From Bolinopsis microptera (Eukaryota > Ctenophora > Tentaculata > Lobata > Bolinopsidae), in contig NC_087078.1 of NCBI RefSeq assembly GCF_026151205.1, positions 19,764,265 through 19,828,264 on the forward strand: a DNA stretch of 64,000 nucleotides, read 5' to 3'. A program made the translations under genes and the position numbers. The notes below the pieces were generated by a model. The model ran no database searches. It was not told the DNA's origin and saw only the letters and a list, made by a program, of their open reading frames with translations. Below are positions 52,700 to 63,292 of the stretch, in pieces. Numbering within the stretch: the first letter of the stretch is position 1; each line of letters starts with the position of its first letter.

Positions 52700-54110
52700 G
52701 ATCGATGATCTAACTTAAACTGTGATCTGAGAGAAGCTTTATCAGTGTGAGAAGCTTTATCAGTGTGTAGTGTGCGTGCAATACTGCGCCGTGACGTAAT
52801 AGGACAAAAAGTACCTGCCACCAATGGTCAACACCAAAAGCGCGGCGTACTGCGCGCGACCAACTATTTCGCCCGTACAATATTATATATATATGGAACA
52901 GATATTTTACGAGTATCACCCGTTAAACTTCATACGACGCTCATAACGCTTAAATTTTACTTTTCGAATTTCCCCAAGACTCATGTCGGTTTTACTAATT
53001 CACTCACCATGGATTATAGGAAAAGCGCTCTACTTTGTATTTCTCATCGAATATAAGGATGACCAATGATATTGCAATGTTTAAGTCACGCAATTGCTTT
53101 AACCAGACCCCTTTTGCTTGCAGTAGTGCGTAACCGCCAAATGTGCATTACGCAGTACGCGTAGAGTCATGGCTATGTGAAGCCACGTGACAACGCGCGC
53201 TTGCATGTGCTTGAGATCAAATACAAATTTTTGTTCCTTCCTTTCACTCGCTCTTTACATTATGCTTTTTGATAAACCTATTGATCAGTTCAAATGTGCG
53301 CGCGAGTACTTGCGTGGCTCAATTATCCAACACTCATATGTACATCGTAACAGGCAATGGTTCAATTTAATTATTGTAAGGGCACAGCCTGTCAAAAAGC
53401 CTTTTCACATAATCTGTCGACACAGCCTGAAGGTGACTGCACAATAACAACTTGATTCACGATGTCAATCCTTCGCATCTCGCCGATCTGCATACGGTGG
53501 TTGCGAGAAGCATTATTGGATGCGCGCGCGCGACCCAGTAGTGCATTGCGCTACAAAATAACAACATTGAACACATTGTCATCGGAAGCTTGCAGCTTCC
53601 GATGACAATGTGTTCAATGTTGGTTCTTGATTCACGATGTCAATCCTTCGCAGCTCGGTGAGGTACAGTGGTGCATTTCGCCGATCTACCGAAGAGAAGA
53701 ATTATTTGATGCGAGAAGAATTATTTGATGCGCGGCGCGACCCAGTAGTGCATCGCGCTACAATGTTGGTTCTAATCTGGTATCATGCTTGAGTTGGTTT
53801 TGGACCTCTTCATGCTTTTAATTTATTTATTATTGTTATTTGGTATTATGAACTAATATGTACATATAAATGTGGAATCTAAAAGTTAAGTGTATAGCGA
53901 GCATATTTAACAATTTTTAAGCAATAATGTATTGCGAGCAGTTGATTCTCAACGGGTGATACTTGTAAAATATTTGTTCCATATATTGACGAGTCCAACT
54001 CGGCGCGCGTCCTGGTAGGTTGTTAACCTACAAGTGGTTGCGAGAAGCATTATTCAATGAAACAATAAGTTTTCAATGAAACAATAAGTTTTCAATGAAA
54101 CAATAAGTTT
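52700..54110. mobile_element. Decayed DNA-transposon-like region
   Basis: 52888-52922 (ATATGGAACAGATATTTTAC and GAGTATCACCCGTT) matches the reverse complement of about 53950-53985, suggesting diverged terminal inverted repeats about 1.1 kb apart. Inside are direct repeats of GATTCACGATGTCAATCCTT at 53457 and 53628, and GC-rich motifs shared with 24500-24830. 53564-53623 is a perfect palindrome. Three TTTCAATGAAACAATAAG repeats follow at 54055-54110. Confidence 0.5.
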
Positions 54111-54681
54111 TATTTTACATTCCTTTCATAAATAAAATAAGAGCTTAAACCACTAATTAGTTAACTAGAAGTAAACTTGAGGAAATATTCTTTAGTGGTT
54201 GCATATAATTATTTAAAAAACTTTATTTGTTAGTAATTTTATTATGGAAAGTGGTTGAATTTAGTGAGACAAGGTCAGTTTCTCTATTGTCTCAGAAAAG
54301 TTTCTACTTTACAGTAGGCAATGCTGATTGGCAGGAATGACGGACCAAAACGCTTGGGGCTAACAATGGCCCATTTACAAACCACTTCAGACATGGCAAT
54401 GATGTCATTTATGCTTAATTCGTCTGAAACTGACCCTACTGCACTTCTAACATTCTATAAAAATATCTTCTAAAATAGGTATAAAAATGCATAACACAAA
54501 ACACACAAACAAAATGTTTATAATCCTTCTATAATAAAATTCTATAGAACTTTTAAATTTCTATAAAACTAATAAACCTATATTATATATTCATTTTGCA
54601 CCCAGAGAAAGATGTGATTACAGAGGTAGTTTCGATATTATGTTCATGACAAGGTATGGGGCTGCTGCAAGTTATATTTTG

Positions 54682-55490
54682 CTAAGATATTTCCGCTTTT
54701 TCAAGCTTAAGTAATCTAGGCAAGGTAAATTTCAAAGTTTTTGAATTTTGTCGAACGCTGTTTAATGCTAAGTTCCAGTCATTTGGTTCTCCTTCTTTTT
54801 GAGTGCGAGTGATGGTGATTTTTATGGATGATTTGAGGTGATTGGGCTTATAACAGGTGAATGTAGTTAGCATGAGATTTTGTCGTACTGTATTCCATAT
54901 TGTCCCTGCTCTGTATATGTAGCTGTCTGATGGTTTAGGTGTGAGAATGAGTGTCTCTTTGCCAAGTCTGCCAGATTTTTCAAAGAGGGAGTATAGTGAT
55001 ATAGGAGTTCTATATTTCAAGACCTTGAAGATGTCATTAATACAATGGTAGAAGTACAGATTATGCACATTCATGATTTCATGGGTGCCAAAGATGGGTT
55101 TTGTATGCTCCTTTCTGTAGAATTCCTTGCCCAGGATTTGCTCCCCGTAGGGTCTGCATCGTGCACTAGTTTTAAATTTATCCAAGTATGCTTCTTTATC
55201 TCCAAACATTATGCGGGCACACATTTTCTGTGCTTTGAACAGAGGTTCAAGTTTTTTGTTAGATGCCCCTCGGCCTCCCCAGACAGTTATACCATATGCA
55301 AGATAGCTTTCAAACAGAGTGTGATACAGATCTTTATGGAGTGATGTGGGAATGTTATCTTTAATTCTATTTAGCATGCCACAGCAGCTGGCTAGTTTTT
55401 TGCTAATTTCCTTCTATGTGCATTCCAGGTTAGGTCTTCATCGATTGTTACACCTAAGAATTTAGTTTCATGTACTCTTTCCAAAGAATA
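54682..55490 (-). pseudogene. LINE reverse transcriptase C-terminal fragment
   Basis: A 231-codon frame has SYLAYGITVWGG, LFKAQKMCARIMF and, near the end, YRAGTIWNTVRQNL, the usual post-polymerase segment of Jockey/CR1-type LINEs. Upstream, in another frame, is TKFLGVTIDEDLTWNAH, so a frameshift at about 55405 splits it. No YADD core is present here. Related to the relic at 62504-62900. Confidence 0.85.
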
Positions 55491-55499
55491 AAACAAATA

Positions 55500-56370
55500 T
55501 TCAGAATAAAACAAATATTATATTCAAATCTCTTTATTCAACAATATTAAATCATTATAGAACCTAATTTGTGGCTTGATCGTTATTTTAGGGCTATTCT
55601 GTTAGCTGATGCTGACAGGCACTGCATGGGGCAGAGACTTAGGACCATTACGCTGGAGGCTTACAATGACCCTTTTTGAACCCCATGGCAGTGCTAGTTT
55701 TATTATGGTAAAAATTGTAAATCGAAGTTATGAAAACGATCAAGCCACTCCTGTTTTACACTATCAACAGCTACTTAAAACAACCTAGATTGTACAACTC
55801 ACTTTGAAGATTAAACTGTTAAGTGATGAGTGATTGGGCTCATTAAACATTTTAGTAGCGGAGACATGCGGATCAGCTTCTTGAGGTTCTAATAGTTCAT
55901 GCAGACAAGAAGTTTTACTTTTTCAAATTTAGTTGTTCAAGCTGCCTGAGTTCAGAAAGTTTGCCAAAGGGGCCCAGGTATTCTTGTCACCTTTACCCTG
56001 AGACGAGAGAATGACTTTTTTTACCTTTGATTTGAATACACCAATACACCAAAGGTATGCCATTGATATTGATTACTTGATCCAGTAATCGACCGGGATT
56101 CCCGGCGCCGTGAAATCCCGGCGCCGGGGGAGCTATTTCTTCCCAGCCCCGGCCCCGGCCGATTTTCAATTTTTGCCGGGAATTTTTGATCGAAATCGGC
56201 CTAAAACTTTCATATAAATCTTAAAATGGATATTCAATTTTGAAAGGATGATGTCCAGAGGCCAACTTTTATTTACTGTTTCAGCTGAACAAAATTATTT
56301 GTGCCCTCTCTCTCTCAAAGAATTTGCTAGTAAGTTTTCTGTTCACGTGAAAGGTCTAGTCCTAGCACAT
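55500..56370. other. No gene seen; GC-rich motif cluster
   Basis: AT-rich apart from 56088-56160, which is rich in CCCGGCGCCG and CCCCGGCC and looks like a transposon scrap. Confidence 0.5.
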
Positions 56371-57540
56371 GTCAATAAATTATCAAGGTATGCTTTTTTG
56401 TCACCAAACTATGATACAACACACTTTTTATCCTGGCTACAAATAGTGGTTGAAGTCTATTATTATTGCACCTCCCCAAAACGGTAATGCCATAAGATAG
56501 GTGACTTACAACATGTGTGGTACAGGTCCTTATGGATAGATTGATGGAATTATCCTTAATCAATGTAATAGCCTCCCGGAACAGGATGAGGGTTTTCTAA
56601 CTTGTTTTCTCTATAGGGATTGAAAGTTAGAGGCTTCGTCGACAATTTACTCCCAGGATTTCGTTTCTGCACCTTTGAGAGAGGTAGGCCTTGAGGAAAA
56701 GTCTATTTCATAATAAAGATTGATCATCAAGTGTTCTTTATAGCTGTATTGATTTTCTATATGCAACTTTTCTTGGCGTTAACATGTTAATTGGTTTTTA
56801 GCCAATGTGTACTCGTGGACTGATCGTAGTACACTATTAGCATTATGTAGGCTCTGCTCTAGTTTTAGCAACTACAATATGTTTGTAATCATCAGCAAAT
56901 AAGACAGCTAGTGTTATCGAGTTTGAAGAGTTTGTTAGTGTCATTATTAATAATAAAAACATGAGAGGCCCCAAGGCAGCTCCCCCTGTGGAACGCCATA
57001 GAGAACAGGAAGTCTGTCTATCTGTCGCCAGGACGACTCACACTGCTCTCTGTCCGACAAGATAACTTTCCAGTAACTTAAGTGGCCACCCTCTAATCCC
57101 TATATATTTCATGTTTCTCAAGCAAAATTGTGTGGTCTATTGTGTCAAAGGCCTTGCTAGATCAATAATAATACTAGAACATGAAGACCTTGCTTAGGGC
57201 CTTTTGGATGTGAAAAACTGAGTAGTTAAGTTGCATTGATGTGAGTTGAACTCTTCGGAATCCGAATGACTGTCGTGAAGGATTCCTTTGACTAACCAAG
57301 AAGCTGTAAAGACGTTTGTATATTATTTTTCAAAAATTTTACCAAAAATTGGAAGTGTGGAAACAGCCTGTAGTTCTCAATCATTCGTCGTTATCTTTTT
57401 TGTATATTGGGTTATTTTGCCAACATCAGAACTGACGGAGAAAATATCCCTTGAGATATTAGGGCGATTAATTGAACAACAAGAGTTGGGGCTAAAATAC
57501 CCGATAGTTTTTTTGATACTCTGTTGGGAAAGTCGCTAGC
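56371..57540 (-). pseudogene. Heavily decayed LINE reverse transcriptase
   Basis: Minus-strand pieces in different frames: AFDTIDHT (about 57130-57165), YGVPQG followed after a frameshift by ALGPLMF (about 56950-57000), LFADDYKHIV (about 56880-56905) and SYGITVLGR (about 56480). These are the catalytic blocks of a LINE polymerase in the right order, with multiple frameshifts. Confidence 0.8.
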
Positions 57541-58287
57541 TTTCCACTCTTCAAAAAGTTGGCTATAAATCTCAGAAATGTTCATCTTCACTACAGTCAT
57601 GGAAGTAAATTGATCGAAGAGTTGTTGGTGGCATGAATTCGAGGAAAGAGGGAAGAGGTTTCTAAAAGAAAGGCCATTATGTTAATTGAGTACAGTAATG
57701 CTAAAAATAAAAAATGATAATGGTTAAAATCAATAATGGTTCAGTGAACTCCAAAATTCTAAAATACTGATTATAAATTGATTTAAACTGCTACGACCGC
57801 AATGGTTGATATAGAACTTAAGGCGAGAGTCTCGCCGCGAGACTTACTAGTATTTAATTCGCCCGTAAAGAGCAAGCGAGAAACCGAATAACTGACAGTG
57901 ACTGAAGGTCAGTCAGGCATAGCTCTCTTGCACGATAAATAGATAGGTACTATTTGAAAGACTGGCCAGCGCCCAGCAGTAATGCATTTTAGAGCCATAA
58001 AGTGAAACTACTTAAAATCCATGCCAGCAACAAAACTCTACAGTCTACAAGAATCTTATACAATAAAGCAAATCCACAGTTGGAATTGTATGTTATTTAG
58101 CGGAGCTCCAAAATAATAGATAGAGAAACAGAAATTAACAATAGCATCGGTTTAATTGATCTATAAGCTATTAGTTAAAATTTTAAATGGGCTAATTTCT
58201 ATTACTTAAAATGGTTAATTTCAAGTAATTCAAATTTTAAATAGGTTACTGAGTGACCTACTATGACTTACTAATAAGTGTTTGCAG
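57541..58287. other. No gene seen; intron of the sushi-domain gene
   Basis: AT-rich sequence preceding the acceptor at 58285-58287. Confidence 0.45.
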
Positions 58288-58403
58288 GTGACATCGTAGC
58301 GTTCACATGTGACGGAAACAGAGCAATCAACGGCTACTCGACTGTCACGTGTAACTCCATCAACAAATGGAGCAGCGAGCTACCTTCCTGTGTAATCACG
58401 TGA
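58288..58403 (+). CDS. Terminal exon with most of a sushi (CCP) domain
   Basis: Acceptor GTGTTTGCAG|GT, phase 1, ending TGA at 58401-58403. Encodes GDIVAFTCDGNRAINGYSTV then TCNSINKWSSELPSCVIT. The order C, C, W, C with G-D-x-V-x-F-x-C at the start and W-x-x-x-x-P-x-C at the end matches the last three cysteines and tryptophan of a sushi/CCP module, found in secreted or surface adhesion and complement-like proteins. The first cysteine and the rest of the protein must be in upstream exons that I could not find in the window. The protein ends three residues after the last Cys, so there is no membrane anchor after this module. Confidence 0.78.
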
Positions 58404-59324
58404 ACAGCTTCGTTACCACCTTATTTTGTGTTAATTTTCAGATTTCCAACTTGTTTTCAATGTATGTATTAACTTATTAATCGCATTAATTAATATTTAT
58501 ACCTTACCACCTGTATTGTCTTTTCTTTCAGTTTACATATTATCCTTATGAGTGATATTAATTTAGTCATTAGTATTGATAATTCTTAGACTCTTATTTA
58601 TTTCAAGTCAATATAGTATATTCGACCTTTTGGTGCAGCCAGTCCCCTACCGTAATATCTTAATCTAGAGGCTGGAACAAGTTTGTCATGTTGGCGGGGA
58701 CTAGCTCATGAACTATGTTGTTGAGTGCCATAATTTCGGTGACTTTTTCCGCCAAGTGACCAGCTTGAAAACATCATATACTAGTAGAGTTTTCTGTGCC
58801 TCCGGCAGACCAAGGAGAACCTTGCCGTCGCTAACTTACGGCACAATAAAGTTCTCGTAGTTGTCAAATTCTGGACAAAAAGTTCGAAGTGGAAAAATCT
58901 TTGAAAAAAATTCAACGAACTTTAACTTGGACGGACCTTAAATGAACGGACTTTATTTGAACGGACATTAAGATGAACGTTAGGGCCTCCAGCGTTCAAT
59001 TAATATCCGTCCAAATAAGGTCCGATAAGGTAGTCATAGCGTGACTCGTGAGCCTAAATGTGGGCTAGAGTCATGACGTATCATAAAGCATGAGTCATGA
59101 CCAATGTCCAATGACAACGCGTGTTGCTAATATAATCTGTTCTTGATCGCGCATGTACAATTTCTTGATGTTGCTAAGCAACGGCGCCGTTTACCTTTGA
59201 TAAAATAATGCCATTATTCTAACATTTATTTTACCTCACTTCCGACGTTAATTATAGAAAAATCTGAAGCCTTAATCAAAATTCTAAAAATCTGAAGCCT
59301 TAATCAAAATTCCAAAAATGCTAT
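58404..59324. other. 3' flank of the sushi exon; small inverted repeat
   Basis: 58915-59030 contains ACGGACCTTAAATGAACGGA and the partial complement TCCGTCCAAATAAGGTCCGA. No gene seen. Confidence 0.45.
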
Positions 59325-59333
59325 CTCCTATTC

Positions 59334-59703
59334 GGCTTTTACTAATATAATTCGCTCGCCCAAAAATTATCACGTGAGTTTGGTTTTTATGGTTATACAG
59401 CCGAACAAAATGGTTTGACATAAACCCTAATCCCAACCCTAATCCTAACCATTAACCCCAAAGCTATCCATAACCCTAACCACAACCCTAACCCGAGCCC
59501 TAAACAATCGAATTCGTGTTTTACTAGCCTGTCACGTGACTAAAACAGTTTTTGCCCATAACTCTCCAGGGAAGCATTTGTACCCTCATAGGTGTGATTC
59601 TGAATCAGCGTCCAAAAATACACCCACTCAGATTACTTTCATACCCTCAGGGCCTTTTCACAAGAATTTTCTTAAAATTTGGGCGAGCAATTTGGTGGGA
59701 GCG
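59334..59703. mobile_element. MITE copy 2, 370 bp
   Basis: Same family as 23764-24138: matching terminal inverted repeats (TTCGCTCGCCCAAA at the left, TTTGGGCGAGCAATTTGGTG at the right), the same interior with CCCTAA repeats and TCACGTGAC. The flanks CTCCTATTC (59325-59333) and CTCCTAGTC (59704-59712) differ at one of nine bases, again a 9-bp target duplication. Confidence 0.9.
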
Positions 59704-59712
59704 CTCCTAGTC

Positions 59713-60192
59713 CTGTTCCTATTTCCTATCCTTTTTTTACAACCCTGCTAAAAATGGCGAGGTTCCAACTCCATTTGCGAGCTGAAATTGGTCACGCCAG
59801 AGGGTAATTTTGTGGTCAATTTTCAGTGTTTCTTTTTCTATGTCCCCGTTGCCGGGGGGATTTCGTCAAGTTTAAAATATATTATAGCTGTATTACTATT
59901 ATAGAACTATATATCGATTCGAAAGCTACTCATTCACTGATTCACACAGACTATAATGAAGTCTATACATCTATAATAGTCCAAACCTTATTTTATAATA
60001 ATACAGGGTCATACCAATTTGCCACAAGTAACTAGTAAGTAATACGAGGATCATGTCTTTTTATTACACTGTTAATCAGCTCTGGCTGCAATGTTTATAT
60101 ATCCAATCGATATTACCCATAGATTGATTATACATATTAGCACAAACAACTGTTAATTTTCATATATAATATAATATGTACATCCCAGCCGT
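59713..60192. other. No gene or repeat recognised
   Basis: AT-rich sequence between the MITE and a minisatellite. Confidence 0.5.
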
Positions 60193-60526
60193 GTTAAGTT
60201 CCCAGTTCCCAGTTCCCAGTTCCCAGTTCCCAGTTCCCAGTTCCCAGTTCCCAGTTCCCAGTTCCCAGTTCCCAGTTCCCAGTTCCCAGTTCCCAGTTCC
60301 CAGTTCCCAGTTCCCAGTTCCCAGTTCCCAGTTCCCAGTTCCCAGTTCCCAGTTCCCAGTTCCCAGTTCCCAGTTCCCAGTTCCCAGTTCCCAGTTCCCA
60401 GTTCCCAGTTCCCAGTTCCCAGTTCCCAGTTCCCAGTTCCCAGTTCCCATTTCCCAGTTCCCAGTTCCCAGTTCCCAGTTCCCAGTTCCCAGTTCCCAGT
60501 TCCCAGTTCCCAGTTCCCAGTTCCCA
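60193..60526. repeat. 7-bp minisatellite (CCCAGTT), about 48 copies
   Basis: Almost perfect heptamer array with one C-to-T-type variant at about 60449. Long Trp-Glu-Leu-Gly and Ser-Gln-Phe-Pro frames are shadows. Confidence 0.98.
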
Positions 60527-62500
60527 GGGCCGTAATATTTGGTGAAATAAACAGTTTCCATTTTATAGCACCATTTAATTCAGCCGCTATCACAAAGAAA
60601 ATCACAAAGAAACAACCGAGATTACTGGAGCACGGAACTGTGAAGTTGGAACTGTGTGTCTATCTCTTTATGTATGAACCAAATTGCGTTTTATAAGTGG
60701 CAAATTGAATATCGTCAACAAATATTCAAGATTTTATGATGCAATTGTGCTTCACGACTATTGGGAGCTGAGAAAACCAGAAACTTAAGTTCGTTTAATT
60801 TCTGGGAAACCATATTTAAAAGCTTTGGGTATTTATCAAAGTGTATGAGCATCAACAACAACAACAACAACAATCGACAGTAAAATGTCATTGCGATTGA
60901 AAAAAGTGCGAGATTACAACAATGGCCAACTAAAAGCTATACTGATACATTGCAGTTTAACCATTCCCGTTCCCGTTCAACATGAGCGATGGCAAACCGG
61001 CTATGACAGTTAAGTGACATTTGTAGATAAGATATGAATTATGAGATACAATTGCAGTTGCAAAATCTCACCATAATCAAATCATGATAATAAATGAGTT
61101 ACAGCACAACAATCATAGTTTACCCCCGGTCAATTTCAGTATCCCTGAATTGCAGCTAAATCCCACGTACTACGTAGATAACTATCAGCCATTGGTCCAG
61201 ACTAATTTAACGAGGTGAGGTGAGCTATCAGCACTGGCCTGGGTTCTTCGTCGCCAGACATTCATTTAGCAAATTAATGAACGAGGCCTGCGCTTCGCAC
61301 TGTGAATATGAGATATCAATTTTAAGAATGAATGCTCTTGAAGCCTGCAAGTTAACATAAAACCAACCCTTCTGAATATTGGCCACTCCAGGTCTAATGA
61401 GATGTTACCCGTTAGATCAGCTATATTCACTCTCACATATATCTACCCAAACGAAAAGGGTCTTCGTTGAAAACGTCATATTATCATACTTTTTCAACCA
61501 GAGGATTCGCTAACAGCAATCAGTGAATCACTATCATCTTTACTCTTTAGTGGTGTTTGGTGATCTTTACCCTAAAGATTGATCGAAACCGTTCATTAAT
61601 AAAAGATGTATAGTAGTACTAATTAATATAATTATGTCTGGTTTATGACGGTACACGAGCTTACAGCGGGTTCCTGAAAGATGCTGCTTTGCGCAGCTGC
61701 ATATTAACGTTGCAAGATCAAGTTTACAGAACGATTGAAATACGCTAAACGGTCTAGACCTTTAAATTTTGGTCCCAAGTTTAAAGCAAAAATGTACTTC
61801 TGTCACATTTATCGTTAACTGGTAGAGGTGATCACCAACTTTTGTTTCTGATGTTCTAGTAGTCCTCTCTCTAGTCCTTTTTTGCTCCACTAATTTGATG
61901 TGAGCATAAGTGCCCATAAAAAATACAATCTGAAAACTGAATCTTATAATCACTGTTATTAACAGACGAGTGAAAATCTTTACGGGTGACAATCTTAAAA
62001 TCAGCCATACTTGTGGGTTATTAAGCTGGAACCTATTAAGTATCATAAACGAGTAACAACTGCATTATTTGCATATTGTGGTTTGAAGAGGTTTCAAATG
62101 CCGAAGGCCACTGCTTATCTTAGGATTTGAGAGTGACCTGTGCTTGAAACCTCCTCAACTTAACCATCCACTACGTCAATATACTTATTATACAAATATA
62201 AAAAAATATAATTATCTAAAATTACTTATTGGTCTAGTTTGGTGACACAGGAGAGCCCAGTTGAGTTTTAGTTTAGGTTGAAGTTTTAAATCACAGTTTA
62301 AAAGGTTAGCCATGTTTCATGGCAGAGAGAGATATCATGTGTGCAGAGCCGTACCGGATGTAGAATTTGAGATATATTATAGATTAGTTACCATGTATTA
62401 GGGTCATCTCGATTTTGGAGGGATAGAAAGTGCTTTTAAAGGTTGGATTTAATAATACCTGACGAGGCTGATAAGTCTGAATTTTTGGAAGAACCCGGGA
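60527..62500. other. No supported gene
   Basis: AT-rich. A weak exon-like segment on the minus strand near 61830-61929 has an acceptor (TTTTCAG) but no recognised domain. Confidence 0.45.
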
Positions 62501-62503
62501 TTA

Positions 62504-62900
62504 TTATCCCATCTTCATTAGCATCACATATTTCGAATACATAGGGCTGAGATCATTCCAAATTTTCGTAGAGGTGTACAAAAAGTTCTGTTGGGAGATA
62601 TCTAACCTCAGTAATGGGACGATCAGACGAAGTTTTTCATTTCTAGGACAGAACTTGAAAAGATCTTTAATCGACTGGGGGACATCAAATTTAAGAATTT
62701 TGAATAGATCCATAAATGTTTGATACATGTGCAGATTCTCCAGGTTCATAACTTTCTGCTCAGTGAACAGCGGTTTAGTGTGTTCAAGACAGTAGTTCTT
62801 GCTAGCCATATGTTCATTATGAGTTCTTGAAGCTTTGATGAATATCATTTTAGATTCAATCAAATGAGTGACGATATAGCAAGTTAGGTCATACATCAGT
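62504..62900 (-). pseudogene. LINE C-terminal relic
   Basis: Minus-strand frame with EHTKPLFTEQKVMNLENL, DLFKILKFDVPQSIKDLF and YTSTKIWNDLSP, matching position by position the C-terminal region of the 54682-55377 relic (EHTKPIF, INDIFKVLKYRTPISLYSLF, YRAGTIWNTV). It is a same-superfamily LINE scrap. The reverse transcriptase is missing. Confidence 0.8.
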
Positions 62901-62904
62901 TTTC

Positions 62905-63027
62905 CGACGGCAGTACGGCGGCAGTACGGCGGCAGTACGGCGGCAGTCCCGCGGCAGTCCCGCGGCAGTACGGCGGCAGTACGGCGGCAGTACGGCGGCA
63001 GTCCCGCGGCAGTACGGCGGCAGTATA
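62905..63027. repeat. GC-rich 11-bp minisatellite (GGCAGTACGGC)
   Basis: About 11 copies alternating CGGCAGTACGG and CGGCAGTCCCG variants. It is open in frame with the adjacent LINE relic, which lengthens that open frame artificially. Confidence 0.96.
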
Positions 63028-63037
63028 GTGACAACAC

Positions 63038-63292
63038 TTATATCAGAATTTTGATCCAATTATTCCATGATTTTGATGATTCGTTCACATTGATTTGTGA
63101 ATTAAAAACATATTTCGAGAAATCAATAAGTTGTAAATAAGTTCATACAATATCATTATAACTTTAAATCAGTAACTGTCACCCTGGAGCAATAAAATAT
63201 TAAAATAATCCAGATTCATTGCAGGTACTTCTGGTATCTTTTGCATTTCTCTGATGATTATCGTCAACATCTGAACACCTAAATCTTGAAGA
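63038..63292. other. Upstream region of the terminal open reading frame
   Basis: AT-rich. An acceptor-like ATTGCAG lies at 63218-63224, so the ATG may sit in a second exon after a 5' UTR intron. Confidence 0.4.

Noticed and set aside
60153-60605. 150-residue and 133-residue frames of Trp-Glu-Leu-Gly-Thr-Gly-Asn type
   Set aside because: Translation of a 7-bp minisatellite, open in several frames on both strands.
61762-62046. Minus-strand frame with a hydrophobic segment followed by a basic stretch, receptor-loop-like
   Set aside because: Only one plausible acceptor, no clear donor, and no family resemblance strong enough to call.
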